A stretch of DNA of 64,000 nt, from the NCBI RefSeq assembly GCF_902362185.1, contig NC_044509.1, forward strand, positions 8,924,866-8,988,865. The letters are read 5' to 3'. The translations under genes were made by a program, and so were the position numbers. Shown piece by piece: positions 33,638 to 46,496 of this stretch. The notes below the pieces were generated by a model. The model had not been told where the DNA came from. It saw only the letters and a list, made by a program, of their open reading frames with translations, and searched no databases. Within the stretch, counting starts at the first letter, position 1. The number at the start of each line of letters is the position of its first letter. This DNA is from Chanos chanos (Eukaryota; Chordata; Actinopteri; Gonorynchiformes; Chanidae).

Positions 33638-33642
33638 ATTAT

Positions 33643-36600
33643 TGTAACGAGATCACCAGGTAGCCGGACGCAAGTGCAGAGTTGGATGAAATTTTAATCA
33701 AAAAACAAGCGAGTACACGAATCTCAAACAAGACAGAAGACGAACGGGTTACAACACAGAATAATACTGATGGTATCAAAAACAGATTCTAGATGCTCAG
33801 AGTACACATATGGTGCGTGTAGACTTCGCAAAGAAAGAGTGAAACAGGGAGCTTAATAAAGAGGGGGAAATCAGGGAAAACAAAAGTGAAAACAGGTGTA
33901 GGTGATGAAGGGACAAGCCGATGATTAGTAAACCGGCGACGCCGATCGCTGAATGGCTGGAGTCGGTGCGGGAGGAGACGAGGTCGTTACAGTACCCCCC
34001 CCTTGAGGCACGGCTCCAGCCGTGTGACGTCGCCGGACAGGGGGACGTCCCCGAGGGCGAGGGGCTGGGCGATCAGGGTGGTTGCGATGAAAATCAGTGA
34101 TGAGATTGGGATCCAGGATGTCAGAAACGGGGACCCAGCATCGCTCCTCGGGACCGTACCCCTCCCAGTCCACCAAATACTGCATGCGGCCCTGACGACG
34201 TCTGGAGTCCAGGAGAGCGCGCACCGAGTAAGCTGGTGAGCCGTCTATCTCCAATGTGGGAGGTGGAGCATCCCGCGGGGCCGCATCAGCCAGTGGACCG
34301 GGAATCATCGGCCTGAGGAGAGAGACATGGAAGGTGGGTGAGATTTTATAATTTGAGGGTAATTGTAATGTATAGCTAACTGGGTTGACCCTCCGGAGGA
34401 CTTTAAACGGCCCCACAAACCGCGGGCTGAGTTTACGGCAAGGCAGGCGGAGCTTGATGTCGCGGGTAGAGAGCCAGACTCTGTCACCAGGATGGAAAAC
34501 TGGGGGGTCCCTGCGGTGGCGATCTGCTTGCAACTTTTGTCGGCGGACGGCTCTCTGGAGATGTACATGGGCCATTTGCCAAACTCTTTCCGCCCGCCGA
34601 AACCAGTCATCCACCGCAGGAGCCTCAGTCTGGCTCGGATTCCAGGGACACAAGGGAGGTTGATATCCTAGCACGCACTGAAAGGGAGTTAAACCAGTAG
34701 AAGAATGACGTAGAGAATTCTGAGCGTATTCCGCCCAGGGTAGGAACTGAGACCAGTCGTGCTGACGACTGTAGCAGTAGCTACGGAGGAACCTCCCCAG
34801 GTCCTGGATGGTCCGCTCTGCCTGGCCATTAGACTCCGGGTGGTAGCCCGATGTGAGGTTAACCGTGACTCCCAGTCTCTCCATGAAAGCCTTCCACACC
34901 CGAGAGGTAAACTGGGGGCCACGGTCGGAGAGAATTTCCTCCGGAAGGCCAAAACAACGGAAGATGTGGTGGAACATGGCATCCGCAACCTGGAGAGCAG
35001 AGGGGAGAGAAGCAAAGGGAATTAGGCGGCAAGCTTTGGAAAATCGATCTACCACTACCAAGACCGTGGTGTTTCCGTTGGATTGAGGTAGATCTGTAAT
35101 GAAATCTATTGAAATGTGAGACCACGGTCTCTGTGGAATCGGCAGTGGGAGGAGTTTTCCGGCTGGGACTTCTCGTGGGGTCTTGGTAATGGCGCAAACA
35201 GAACATGATCTTACATACCGCCTCACGTCAGAGGCCAAGGTGGGCCACCAAAACTTGTTAGAAATGAGCTGGGTGGTTCGAGTTATTCCAGGGTGACCGG
35301 AAGACAGAGAGGTGTGGGCCCAGATGATGATCCTCTTGCGGAGCGTCGTGGGGACAAAGGTTTTATCCACGGGTCGGTTGGGAGGCGCAGGTTCCCTCTC
35401 AAGACCCCTTCGGATGTCCTCTTCTATATTCCACAGTATGGGTGCGACAATCAGCGAGGGGGCCAAGATGGTCTTGTCCTCCGAGGAGACTGTGTTCGAC
35501 CCGTGGAGACGCGAGAGGGCGTCTGCTTTGCGATTCTTTGTCCCTGGGCGAAAGGTGATAGTAAAATTGAACCGGGAGAAAAAAAGGGCCCACCTGGCTT
35601 GACGTGGATTGAGCCGCTTTGCTCCTCTAATGTACTCCAGGTTGCGGTGATCGGTTAGCACGAGGAATGGTTCCTGAGACCCCTCTAGCCAATGTCTCCA
35701 CTCCTCTAGTGCCAACTTCACCGCCAACAGCTCACGGTTGCCCACGTCATAGTTCCTCTCGGCTGGGGATAACTTTCTGGAAAAGAATGCACACGGAAAC
35801 AGTTTAGCTGGCTCACCATGGCGTTGCGAGAGCACCGCCCCCACACCGGTGTCAGAGGCATCCACTTCCACGACGAACTGCCTCTGGGGGTCTGGCATTT
35901 TCAGGATGGGTGCTGTAGTGAACCGCTTCTTTAACTGACAGAAAGCCGAACTGGCAGAATCCGTCCAACGGAGACGATTAGGATGTCCTTGCAGAAGAGC
36001 CGAGAGGGGGGCAGCCACTGAGCTGAAGTTTCGAATGAAGCGGCGGTAGAAGTTGGCAAAGCCCAGAAAACGCTGGAGCTCCTTCACCGTAGTGGGTTCT
36101 GGCCAGGATGTCACCGCACTGATCTTATCCTTCTCCATTCTCACCCCCTCTGGACTGATCACGTATCCCAAGAAGGAGACGGTGGTTTGGTGGAACCTGC
36201 ACTTCTCTGCCTTTACATAGAGGTGATGTTGGAGGAGGCGGGACAGCACTCGACGGACGTGTGAAACGTGTTCGGAGAGAGTGGCAGAATGGATCAGAAT
36301 GTCGTCAATGTAAGCTATGACGAATCTCCCCAACATGTCCCGCAGCACGTCGTTAATCATGGCCTGAAAGACAGAGGGTGCATTAACCAAACCAAAAGGC
36401 ATCACCATATATTCATAATGGCCAGAGGTTGTACTGAATGCGGTTTTCCACTCATCTCCTTCTCGGATGCGGATGAGGTTGTAAGCGCTTCGGAGATCCA
36501 ATTTAGTGAAAAACTGGGACCCCCGAAGCTGTTCGATGGCTGACGGCACCAGAGGGAGCGGATACCGGTACTTCACCGTGACGGAATTTAGACTCCTGTA

Positions 36601-38697
36601 GTCGATGCAGGGACGGAGACCTCCATCCTTCTTCTCAACAAAGAAGAAGCCTGCAGAGGCTGGTGAGGTTGAAGGACGGATAAATCCCTGCTGTAAGGCC
36701 TCCTCGATGTACTCCTCCATAGCTTGGGTTTCTTTCATGGAGAGAGGATACACACGACCACGGGGCGGTGAAGTACCGGCTAGGAGGTCGATGGCACAAT
36801 CCCACGAGCGATGAGGAGGGAGACAGGTGGCTTTGGTTTTACTGAATACTTCCCTCAGGTCTTGGTATTGGTGAGGGATCTCAGGAGGTGTGGTTATTGG
36901 GGGACTCTCCACTGAGGTGGCGGCACAGATGAGCGGAAGACACCGATGTCGGCACACGGGAGACCAGGCGATGATTTCTTTCTCGGACCAGGAAATGTGG
37001 GGGTTGTGCTTTTGTAGCCAGGGGAGTCCGAGGATGAGTGGATGGGTAGATGACTGGAGCACCAAAAGAGCGATGTCCTCCTGGTGGAGAGCCCCCACGG
37101 TGAGGGTGATCAGGTCGGTGGCGTGGGTAACCGTCCCGCTGCCCAGAGGACGGCCATCCAAGGAATGCACTGGAATCGGGTCAGGAAGAAGACGGAGGGG
37201 AAGATGAAGAGCCCGGGCCATGGAGTGACTAATGAAATTCCCCGCCGCCCCGGAGTCTAGCAGGGCTGTAAGTGGAGAGACCAAGGAATCACCGCAGCGC
37301 ACTGTTACAGGAATTAAGAAGGGTCTGGCAGATAAAGTGAAACAGGAGGCGCTTACCTTGTGCGGGGGGGTCATTTCCCGAGTGAGCGCCTCTCTCCTAG
37401 CTCCTCGAGAGCGAGCAGGGCGGACAGGACAGCTCGACAACAGGTGACCCCCCGCTCCACAGTACAGACACAGCCCCTGCTCGATGCGGCGACGGCGTTC
37501 GCAGGCGGACAGATGTGCGGCTCCAATCTCCATGGGCTCGGGCTCGGGGTCTGGACCAGACGGGATGGGCAACCTGGTGACTCGGGACAGACGACGACGT
37601 TCCTGCAGCTGACGGTCGAGGCGAATGGAGAGGGCGATGAGTGCATCCAGACTAAGACTCTCCCCCCGACAGGCCAGTTCCATCTGGAGATCGTCTCTTA
37701 GTCCCCGTCGGTAGATGGAACAAAGAGCTGGTTCATTCCAGCCACTGGCTGCCGCAGCGATGCGAAAGGACAGCGAGTAGTCAGCAGCAGAACTAGTGCC
37801 CTGGGTGATCCGAAGCAGGCGCTCACCAACCTCACTCCCCTCCTCAGGATGATCAAACACAGCACGGAAGTGTTCCACGAAGCGGGCATAGGAGGAAACT
37901 TCCACTCCCCTTCGGTCGTAGACAGCTGTCGCCCACCGCCGAGCTCTTCCCGTGAGGAGGTTAATTAGGGTGGCGATCTTTGTGGAGTCTGTAAAGGAGG
38001 TATGTTGGTCGAAAAACAGCTGGCATTGTGTTAGGAAGCCATGGCATTCAGAGGGGGAACCATCGTATTGTTGGGGGAGCTTAACCGGGGAATCTTGGTA
38101 ACGGAGGTGCTCAGCTGGCGGCGCAGGAGGAGGAGCAGGAGCTGGGGGAGGTCGAGGCAGCGAGACAGTCAAACGTTCCACATGACGGGCTAGATCACCC
38201 AGGGCGCTGCGAAGGTGGAACAGCTCACGCTGTTGATCTGCCACCAACTGGGCCAGGGCTGGATTCGGCGGGGACGCGCCAGGGGGGGCTGGATCATCTT
38301 CCATGGGAAGGGGAATTTCTGCTGCGTCCATGGGAAGGCGAAGTCTTCTGTAACGAGATCACCAGGTAGCCGGACGCAAGTGCAGAGTTGGATGAAATTT
38401 TAATCAAAAAACAAGCGAGTACACGAATCTCAAACAAGACAGAAGACGAACGGGTTACAACACAGAATAATACTGATGGTATCAAAAACAGATTCTAGAT
38501 GCTCAGAGTACACATATGGTGCGTGTAGACTTCGCAAAGAAAGAGTGAAACAGGGAGCTTAATAAAGAGGGGGAAATCAGGGAAAACAAAAGTGAAAACA
38601 GGTGTAGGTGATGAAGGGACAAGCCGATGATTAGTAAACCGGCGACGCCGATCGCTGAATGGCTGGAGTCGGTGCGGGAGGAGACGAGGTCGTTACA
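33643..38697 (-). mobile_element. Chromodomain Ty3/gypsy (sushi-like) element, looks whole
   Basis: 5055-base LTR retrotransposon on the minus strand. LTRs of 349 bases (33643-33991 and 38349-38697) appear identical by eye, start TGTAACGAG and end GTCGTTACA, and are flanked by a perfect 5-base duplication ATTAT (33638-33642 and 38698-38702). A G-rich polypurine tract lies next to the left-hand LTR (about 33995-34004). One long frame covers gag and pol. Identical LTRs mean a very recent insertion. Single-frame layout and a C-terminal chromodomain fit the Tf1/sushi group of chromoviruses. No break is visible. Confidence 0.93.
33925..38331 (-). CDS. Gag-Pol frame of the chromodomain gypsy element
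   Basis: Open frame of 1468 residues starting at 38331, about 17 bases inside the 5' LTR boundary and ending within the other LTR. Order, roughly: gag 1-280; one zinc knuckle ([14 protein letters not shown], about 290); aspartic protease ([12 protein letters not shown], about 355); reverse transcriptase with YIDDIL (about 520-700); RNase H (about 780-900); integrase with HHCC and DDE regions (about 1000-1220); chromodomain ([15 protein letters not shown], about 1370-1420), which in this group guides integration to marked chromatin. Gag and pol share one frame, as in Tf1/sushi elements. The protein looks whole. Confidence 0.92.
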   Translation of the reverse strand: MDAAEIPLPMEDDPAPPGASPPNPALAQLVADQQRELFHLRSALGDLARHVERLTVSLPRPPPAPAPPPAPPAEHLRYQDSPVKLPQQYDGSPSECHGFLTQCQLFFDQHTSFTDSTKIATLINLLTGRARRWATAVYDRRGVEVSSYARFVEHFRAVFDHPEEGSEVGERLLRITQGTSSAADYSLSFRIAAAASGWNEPALCSIYRRGLRDDLQMELACRGESLSLDALIALSIRLDRQLQERRRLSRVTRLPIPSGPDPEPEPMEIGAAHLSACERRRRIEQGLCLYCGAGGHLLSSCPVRPARSRGARREALTREMTPPHKVSASCFTLSARPFLIPVTVRCGDSLVSPLTALLDSGAAGNFISHSMARALHLPLRLLPDPIPVHSLDGRPLGSGTVTHATDLITLTVGALHQEDIALLVLQSSTHPLILGLPWLQKHNPHISWSEKEIIAWSPVCRHRCLPLICAATSVESPPITTPPEIPHQYQDLREVFSKTKATCLPPHRSWDCAIDLLAGTSPPRGRVYPLSMKETQAMEEYIEEALQQGFIRPSTSPASAGFFFVEKKDGGLRPCIDYRSLNSVTVKYRYPLPLVPSAIEQLRGSQFFTKLDLRSAYNLIRIREGDEWKTAFSTTSGHYEYMVMPFGLVNAPSVFQAMINDVLRDMLGRFVIAYIDDILIHSATLSEHVSHVRRVLSRLLQHHLYVKAEKCRFHQTTVSFLGYVISPEGVRMEKDKISAVTSWPEPTTVKELQRFLGFANFYRRFIRNFSSVAAPLSALLQGHPNRLRWTDSASSAFCQLKKRFTTAPILKMPDPQRQFVVEVDASDTGVGAVLSQRHGEPAKLFPCAFFSRKLSPAERNYDVGNRELLAVKLALEEWRHWLEGSQEPFLVLTDHRNLEYIRGAKRLNPRQARWALFFSRFNFTITFRPGTKNRKADALSRLHGSNTVSSEDKTILAPSLIVAPILWNIEEDIRRGLEREPAPPNRPVDKTFVPTTLRKRIIIWAHTSLSSGHPGITRTTQLISNKFWWPTLASDVRRYVRSCSVCAITKTPREVPAGKLLPLPIPQRPWSHISIDFITDLPQSNGNTTVLVVVDRFSKACRLIPFASLPSALQVADAMFHHIFRCFGLPEEILSDRGPQFTSRVWKAFMERLGVTVNLTSGYHPESNGQAERTIQDLGRFLRSYCYSRQHDWSQFLPWAEYAQNSLRHSSTGLTPFQCVLGYQPPLCPWNPSQTEAPAVDDWFRRAERVWQMAHVHLQRAVRRQKLQADRHRRDPPVFHPGDRVWLSTRDIKLRLPCRKLSPRFVGPFKVLRRVNPVSYTLQLPSNYKISPTFHVSLLRPMIPGPLADAAPRDAPPPTLEIDGSPAYSVRALLDSRRRQGRMQYLVDWEGYGPEERCWVPVSDILDPNLITDFHRNHPDRPAPRPRGRPPVRRRHTAGAVPQGGGTVTTSSPPAPTPAIQRSASPVY

Positions 38698-38702
38698 ATT
38701 AT

Positions 38703-39592
38703 TTAATTATTATTTAATGACATTTTTTCAAGTCATATTATTTCTTTGTTTTTTAATATCATTGTAAATATCGTATCGTGGGCTTTTTACCATGGCATTG
38801 TTGTACCATGAGTTCTAGACCTTCCAGGTCTAGAAACCAGAGAGTCAGTAGATTACAGATCGACAACTGGAAGCAGGGCATTCATGTAGAACTGCGGCAG
38901 GGACTGTCAGACATGGAGTTGGTCCTCAACCAATTCTTTTCCTATTGTAGCAGCTACTGGAAGCTCTGGTTAATCAGCTGTGGCTGTGAGACCACTAAGT
39001 TCTCTATGAAAAGATCCACATCATGGCTTCTGTAACTATCAGTGGAATAAATGGTGACAATTTGCCTGGATTGAAGTAGGTCACAATCCAAAGGCCAGAC
39101 GGCTTTGAATGCAAAGCAGACAACCTGTCTTCTTAACACTGGTTCTTAGGTGACTGTCTTCAGCCAAACAAACTGACAAAAGCTTATGCAGTATATATGT
39201 ACAGTATCTAGGGCAGGCTTTCTGTTAACCAGTAATTACTGGTTTTTCCCTGTTAAAATTCATAAAAAAAAAAAAAAAAAAAGAATTAATCAAAAACTTG
39301 TCTAGTAATGTCTAGTAATAATGCTCACACAAAATGTTGCTATAACGAAGGCTACCCCTAAACTGGACATTTGTGTTTTGACAGTGAAACAGCCTATTAA
39401 CAGCCTACAGTACTTTTTTTCCCCAAAAGGGTGCACTCTTTTATTGTGCGATACTTGCTACTAAGCCCACTACTGTTCAGCTTTGAAGTAATTTATCAGT
39501 TGCCTTGGCCTATTCATAGCACACAGCTAGCTATGGCAATACAACCTTGAAAAGTTTTTCTTCAAAGATAGCAGTAAACCTACCAACACCTC
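38703..39592. other. Non-coding stretch with A-rich run
   Basis: No gene recognised. 38778-39035 keeps a short open frame of unknown kind. An A19-type run at about 39266-39285 may mark a retroposed end. Confidence 0.45.
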
Positions 39593-41032
39593 TGACTCTG
39601 TGCCTGATGAGGAAATCCCACATACTTCAGAAACTGTGGGTCCAGCCGCAAAGAAGGTGAGAGAACAAAATTGTGATATGACTTTAACGCAAAACTATCG
39701 ACGGAGTGGTCAAAATGTTTTGCTCCAGCTCAGGGAGGAAAAATGGCCTCACAAGTCATCCAATATGAGAGCGTCAGCCCTCACAGATCACAGCCAGTGC
39801 CAAGGTCACATTCTCACTCAACACGGCACAACAACAAATGCCTATGAAAAGTTATATTGACAGCGCCAAAGCACAGATCAGCCAGGAGCCGCATTCCCAA
39901 TTACAAGTTGTTTCACATGGCCAAAAATGACATTCCAGGTCACCAGTTCAGAGGAATATTTGGTTTACTGAGGGCAGTAAGGGTACTGATTTTGAGACAG
40001 ATGACAGCATCTACAAGTATAGCGAGTCCTTGTGTGATATGGAGAAGGCACTGAAGAGTATTATTATGAGGCAGCTTGATGAAAATCTGAAGGACAGTGA
40101 ATTCACTGGAATTATCACTGATGAGACTGTCAGTATTGCCGTGGAAAATAAATTAATTGTATATGCCAAGATTGAAAACAAGGGCAATATTGAGACGTCT
40201 TTGCTTGGCAATTACAATGTGCAATCCCGGAACTGCGCAGTGCATGTCTGAGAAAGGGGTGGAGGTGCTGAGGGGAAGAGGAGTGGAGTTATCCTAAGTC
40301 ATGGCCAGTCATCACACTGGCTCGGATGGAGCCAGTGTGATGATTGGGAAGCATATTTGAGTTTTTGATCTCTTGAAGAGAGAGAATCCCTTCTTGATTC
40401 AGTTGCACTGTATCACACACTGAGCGGCACTGGCAGCTGGAGATGCAGCAAATGCTGTGAGTCAGGTAAGCACATAGAAACGCACTGTGAACACAGTCCA
40501 TTCATTCTACAAGCACACCGCAAGTAGGACGAATTGCCTTAGTGAGCTGACAGCGACACTAACTGACGAAGACACAACCAGTTTGAAATGGTCAGGTGCT
40601 GTCCGTTGGCTGTCCTTGCATTATGCAGTGTAACGCATTAAAAGCGATTGGCCTGCTCTGGTAATGAAGTTGAGTAATGAAAAAGTGAACGGAAATACAA
40701 AAGTCCAAGGTATTGTAAATCAGATTCAGCAGTACTCTTTCATTGCCCTCACCCACACACTGGCTGATGTACTTCCAGTGATAAGTAATTTGAATTTGGT
40801 TTTTCAAAAGGAGGATGTCAATCTTGGCAACATCAGTCCAGTCATGCAAGCATGTATCACAGGTCTTATACAGTTGAAAGATGAATTTGGCCCAGAGGAG
40901 ATGGAATTCCAAAATGATCTCCAAGATGGAAGGTACAAATATTTGGGAGTGACACATCTAAATGAAAGGTCCATTCAGGCTCACAAAGATATTCAGCATA
41001 TATTCTGTCCCCCACTCCCTAACCTCCCTCTC
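39593..41032 (+). pseudogene. hAT-superfamily transposase fossil (ZNF862-like)
   Basis: Translated pieces in several frames resemble the hAT-like, DUF4371-type proteins related to ZNF862: SSNMRASALTDHSQCQGH near 39755, MRQLDENLKDSEFTGIITDE near 40065, AVRWLSLHYAV near 40600, and IQQYSFIALTHTLADVLPVI near 40727. Stops and frame changes separate them, and the C-terminal dimerisation part is missing. The fossil ends just before the long LTR at 41045. No terminal inverted repeats were found. Confidence 0.6.
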
Positions 41033-42230
41033 TTTACATATATATGTGGGGGTTTCCAGGCCCGTAGACCATACTACCCATAATTCCTTGCTTGACCCCA
41101 TCGGTAATCTGAACCCATCTTCTCAGCTTTCACTGTAAAACAGCATTGGATACAGCAATGGAGCCAGATACCAGACACAGTGATGACACAGTTTTCGCCA
41201 TAAAACCGCAGAAAATTCAAAACTCTCACTCTCCAGCTCTCTTCAGTTCTCCAACTCTCTAGCAGCAGCTTGCTAGCAGCGGGTGTCTCTAGCGGGTGTT
41301 CCTGCCTGCATACAGAGACTCCGTTACTCCCTGGCACTGGATCTCTCAGATGAGTGATCCTACCTGGAGAAAGAGACACTGTTTCTCTGCCGAAGAAAAG
41401 AACAAGGAAACAACGAAGCGAGACATCTGTACAGTCAAAGTTTTAATGTACTTTCTCTCGCGCAGTTGTGATTTTAACTGCAACCAGCTAATTACACTGT
41501 AACGCACACAGTATTCGACGGAAGAAAAGACGACTGGACCTTTTTTTGTTTTCTTTAAACGTCGATTAACTAAATCAAGAACCCTTCAAGATCATCGGAT
41601 GAGCAGCGGAGCTCCGAAGATCTTCAAGCGACAAGGAAAAGAACTTCTCCCTGGACCTGCGAATCGCACTGCTCATCAGGCCGCCAAAGAGGCATCTTCG
41701 GTCGCCTCGCAATGAGCTATTCAAAGTAAGGCTGGCATCTGGGCACACTTTAGTCTTAAGATTATATGCTGTTAACGTGAGGGAAGTGTTGATATTGGAA
41801 TTCTTTTAAGATTTAAATGTACACACTTTATTTCATGTACAATGCGATTTTTAACCGCCTGTTATTTATTTTATTTTTTTTGGTTACAACTTATGAAGGA
41901 TACATCTGGCATGCATTCTCTCGCTCTCTCTAACTCCCTTTTTCTGATTGCACACCTCCGACATTGGGATCGCAGTGTGACTTAAGGGTTGGTTAGAGTT
42001 GTTGAGTTTAGGGCCTACTTGCTTGAGAATAGCTCTCAAGTTAGAGATTGTTCTCTCACACACATGCACTTCTCGTTGCCCATCCCCACTTGGTGCCTAG
42101 TACACACGCTTGCGCACTACATCCTCATACCACACATACCTCTTGCCTGTGCGCCTGCGCACAGCCTCTCTCCCTCGCTCCTCCTCCTCTTTTCTGTGCG
42201 CAGCTGGGCACACGCGCACATACACGCACG

Positions 42231-42231
<1 letters not shown>

Positions 42232-42295
<64 letters not shown>
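42232..42295. repeat. (CT)n(CA)n microsatellite
   Basis: Counterpart of 15150-15243 but shorter, showing length change between the two LTR copies. Confidence 0.95.
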
Positions 42296-42422
42296 CTCTA
42301 CTCTAACACTCATTCAGTCCTACACTGAATACTTGTACATAGCCTCATCACCATTATATTACCATTTACGCTTTGATCATCCTATTTGCTGCTGATTATT
42401 GATTGTACCATATCAGTATTAG

Positions 42423-43869
42423 TGTAACCCACCCAATGTCACTAGGAACACTTTCACCACAGGTTTAGCTATTCAATTAAATGAATAAAGGGAGAGAGGA
42501 GACTTGTGTACCAGAATTAACTCACTTTAATAAATTACTATTCAAACTGAAATGTGGGCTCAGAATCATATTTATTTATAATGCAAAACACAACAGAAAT
42601 GACAAAAAAAACAAAAAAAGGAAAGAAATTAATACAGATTTATAGAATAAATCATAAGGCGAGCTCCAACAGGTCAGCTGTGGCTAAGAACCCCCCAGAG
42701 GAAAGGCTAGGGATTACACTTGGAACATAACCTGCAATAAGGCCACCACATGGGCAATTCACCATACATTAAAGGAGAGCCAAACCTCTCTAGCAATTCA
42801 CTACACACCACACAGGAGCCAAGTCGCAATGGCAGATCACTACACACCAAACAAGAGCCAAATGGCAAGGGTTATTCACTACACACCAAACAGGAGCCAA
42901 ATCACACAGGCTATTCACTACACATCAAACAGGAGCCAAATCACACAGGCTATTCACTACACATCAAACAGGAGCCAAACTAGTCACTCAACTCACAGCA
43001 CACTTAAGTGCAAAGGCCTAACGTGCTTCCCCCTACAAGTCACCCCTCAGCCACAGCATAGACCAAAAAAATAAGGAAAAGAAAAGAAATACCATAAATA
43101 CCTCGCCAAAATACCAAACAAAAGATGGAGGTGGTTTTACAGGTTCGTAATTCTAGTACAGCAACAGGCTAAAAGCTAGTTAGCGCCTGGAAGTCTGCTA
43201 GCCTACCATACATTTCATAATGTAATGAATAGGCTTAGCCTAGTTCGAATGTGTGGCAGAACCGCGGTGGGAAAAACAGTGGTTACATCAACCGTCTGAA
43301 GAAAAAAATAAAAGCAAAAAGAAATAAAACACAATCAACTTCAAGCCCACTGGCTGGAAATTTAAAAAGACAAGTATACATATAAATAACCAGACTACCT
43401 TAATTTCCGTAGTCTGCCCTGGTTGTCTGGTTAGGCAGGGCCGACGCGAGTGTTGGTAGCCTAACGGCAGCAATAAATAACATTACATCCATTAAATATG
43501 CACAGTAGCTGTAAATACATAAATAAATAAAGGATTTCTTACATACACATTGTATAAATTACCTCCATAAACTTCTCAGTTTCCCCTCTGTTCCAACATC
43601 GCCTCAAGGAGACTTTTGAAGACGACACTTCTCCCTGATATTATAATCCACTAGACCACCCCCGTCTTAACTGGCTATTTTATCACCGCCGGCACAGCTA
43701 TAAACACCGATGCTTTTTCCTTGGCGTTTGCCGCGTGAATGAGATTTGAAACGAACAAAGGGAAGTCCTAAATGCTGTGAACTACCGGTGTCGTGTCATG
43801 TCACATGATCGCAGTAGAACCACCTGACACACGTAACACCTACTGCTATGCACACCTTCCCCCGTCACA
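42423..43869 (-). mobile_element. LTR nested in the long LTR
   Basis: 1447-base insertion with TG/CA ends (TGTAACCC on the plus strand; on the minus strand TGTGACGG to GGTTACA) and a 4-base duplication TTAG (42419-42422 and 43870-43873). The other LTR copy at 15.37 kb shows the empty site. A 39-base minisatellite lies inside it. Solo LTR of unassigned family; minus orientation is an inference from its ends. Confidence 0.6.
42745..42985. repeat. 39-base minisatellite in nested LTR
   Basis: About six units with a core of ATTCACTACACA and AGGAGCCAAA. The period is 39 bases, a multiple of three, so one frame stays open and reads as repeated HTKQEPN-like peptides. The last units are nearly identical and the first ones diverged. 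Confidence 0.9.
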
Positions 43870-44263
43870 TTAGTTTGCCAAGTAGTATTGATTATGTTAA
43901 TAAATAGCATCTTTGAAATAAACTGTTGTCCTGTCTGTTTCTGCTGCAGTATTCACTGAATGCCAACCTCTGCCATCAAAGTACTCCCAATTACCTTCAT
44001 CAACCTGGCTGTGTATGAGTGTTATGGATTTAGTAGTGTAACTGTAATACATTAGTACTGCAATACTCTCTAAGACTGTAGCACAGTGTTACAGCTAGCT
44101 TATCCCATTAATCTTGGTTGTTTAATTAACAAAATATTGAACACCCAAATTAATGGTTAATAAATTATATTAGACTGATTTTTATGAGACTGATTTATTA
44201 ATCCTGTCACACCTACATCTTTTGGTGTCCCTGTGTTAGGATTGCAATTATACCTACACATAA

Positions 44264-45285
44264 ATGGAGTTCACAATGGAAAAAGAATATCAGACAATCC
44301 ACTACTGTTTTCCGATGCTGAACACTTCTTGCAAAAAGGAATTTCGATCAAAATCTGAACATATTTTCCTGTACATCTTTTTTTTCATTATTGTCAGTGT
44401 GCACTGTATTTGTGAACCTTCGAGTGATTCTCTCCATCTGTCACTTCAAGCAACTCCAAACTCCAACAAACTTTTTCATCCTTTCTCTTGCTGTGGCAGA
44501 TCTTTTTGTTGGGATTTTTGTGATTCCGGTTGAAAGCATAAAGTTTGTGGAGTCATGCTGGTATTTTGGGCCAGTTTTTTGTTTTATGTTTCAGCTAATT
44601 GTTTACACTGTTATCTCATCCTCTCTTAGCATTTTGGTGTTTATTGCCGTGGATCGTTATGTTGCTGTATGTTACCCATTGCTTTACTCCTCAGTGGTAA
44701 CCGTTGGCAAAAGTACGTTTTGCATTTGTCTAAGCTGGTCATGCTCTCTCATATATAATCTGATACTTCTTTATAGCAATAACCACAGCAAGCATGAACA
44801 GGAGACAGTTTGCAAAGGACAGTGTGTACTTTTCATTAGTTTTACATGGGGAGTTATTGATGTATTTTTTTTCCTTTGTTTGTCCTTGTTCCGTTATGAT
44901 AACTCTATATTTGAAAATATTTCAAGTGGTGAGATACCAGGTCCAAGGCATTAACTCTGTAAACACAGACAACAGATCCGGCATTGTGGTCAAAACTTCA
45001 AAGAGATCTGAACGAAAAGCAGCTAAAACATTGGGTGTTGTGGTTGCAGTTTACCTGCTTTGCTGGATACCTTATTACATTAGTCTACTAACTGAAGATA
45101 GCATTTCATCTTCATCTATCATTACATCTTTTTTTTCATGGGTTCTGTATACAAATTCCTTTGTAAACCCTCTCATCTATGCTATATTTTATCCTTGGTT
45201 TAAAACATCAGTGAAGCTCATACTACAATTAAAAATCTTTGAAAAATCATCTGCATTTTTAAATCTGCACTCAGAAAATGTTTAA
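44264..45285 (+). pseudogene. Plus-strand TAAR with two +1 shifts in T8 runs (unit D)
   Basis: The only receptor here on the plus strand. ATG 44264 (MEFTMEKEYQTIHYCFP), stop at 45283-45285. The reading passes through three frames. The changes fall at a T8 run at about 44378-44385 (TM1) and a T8 run at about 44864-44871 (TM5); one T fewer in each would restore the family pattern. All family marks are present: CWYFGPVFC, VDRYVAV, Asp5.42 in VIDVF, CWIPYY, and a TM7 fingerprint with Phe for Cys (NSFVNPLIYAIFYPWF). Position 3.32 is Val. It is more divergent from the others than they are from one another. Either a young pseudogene or an intact gene with homopolymer sequencing errors. A long LTR ends six bases before the ATG. 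Confidence 0.88.
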
Positions 45286-46440
45286 TGCAGCAATTAGGTC
45301 AATATCCTTATAAAATGCACTCTTAGTTAAATGCCCAAGTTTGTATTGGGAAAACACACTTCCAAAAAATATATGCAAATTGAAAAACCAATATTAGTGA
45401 AATTGAGATGCAGTACATTCATAAATTCTATAAAGCTTTCTTGACAAGTCACTGTTCAAATTATACCAAACAAGTGCTGAATGGAAGGTGATTTCTGGAC
45501 CTGTAATGTACATGTCAGTTGAAGTATATGCCTTCACCTTTACTGAAGAGGATCTCAATGATCAGAAATAAGGTCAGTTTTACACCATTAGTCGCTTTGC
45601 TCACGTCCATAAATTAAGTTAGAAAACACAGAAATTCAGAAAGTAAAAAATAACAATACAGTGAAAAGCACTTCAGTTATCAACAAGTTCTGTTATAAAA
45701 AAAAAATAAAATCCTTGCTTGACAGAGTTTCAACTTCTCTAGAATTATGTACATTAATTGTGATGACAATAAATAAATATTGCTGATATGTTGTTACAAA
45801 TAGACGGTCTTATTTCTTTGGAATGTGAGTTTTACGAGACAAATAATCTAAAATTGTAAAATACATTCACATTGATATAAATATTTCTAATTAACCAGAT
45901 GATATCTAGGCCTACTACATGAAAAGACCGTAAACATGGCATGACATAGGCATGTCTTATTATCCCTGTGCAAAAACAAATCACAGACTGTAGTCATGCC
46001 ACTCTTATAGTGCTAGGTTATGTTAAATTTAATAGAGTTTTTCATTGTTCTGATTATCCATAATGACCTGAATATTTTCAAAACTGCAACAAGAGTGTTT
46101 CATCTTCTGTGAAATTGCACTGTAAGGGTGAATTCTGTGATTTAATCAATACAATTATGCATAATCATATTGTAAACTTTTTATGAGTTCATGAGTTCAT
46201 TTCTATGTGCCTAGTTCACAATATTTTTCCACTGCTGAGGCCTTTACATATATTGAACTCTCAACTAATGATCAAAAACCTTGATGGTGTAAAACATGGT
46301 ACTCAGCCTGAACACTAGGTGAATTTGTGATTCCCTGTCCTCAAGTGAACAGACTGACATTCATTATATTACATTTATTCATACCAAATAGCAGCTGGAG
46401 GATATTTAAAATCTATAGAGCACTAGAACATTCTCACATC

Positions 46441-46491
<51 letters not shown>

Positions 46492-46496
46492 TTACT
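45286..46496. other. Non-coding stretch, ends in (AAT)n
   Basis: No gene recognised. (AAT)n microsatellite at about 46442-46491. Just right of it begins similarity to 49008 onward, the edge of the A2/A3 tandem duplication. Confidence 0.55.

Larger units (their letters stand above)
41045..44258 (+). mobile_element. Second copy of the long ERV-type LTR, interrupted by another LTR
   Basis: Matches 13917-15745 along its whole length, except for a 1447-base insertion at 42423-43869. It starts TGTGGGGG and ends CCTACA. Flanks are TATA on the left and CATA on the right, so a clear 4-base duplication is not seen. The right end lies six bases before the plus-strand TAAR start codon. It is a fossil, broken by the nested insertion. 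Confidence 0.75.

Noticed and set aside
38778-39035. 85-residue open frame near the gypsy element
   Set aside because: No domain, no homologous copy in the window, and no supporting signal; left as unassigned.
42745-42985. Repeat array read as a repetitive protein
   Set aside because: It lies in a solo LTR, and the open frame follows from a 39-base period.
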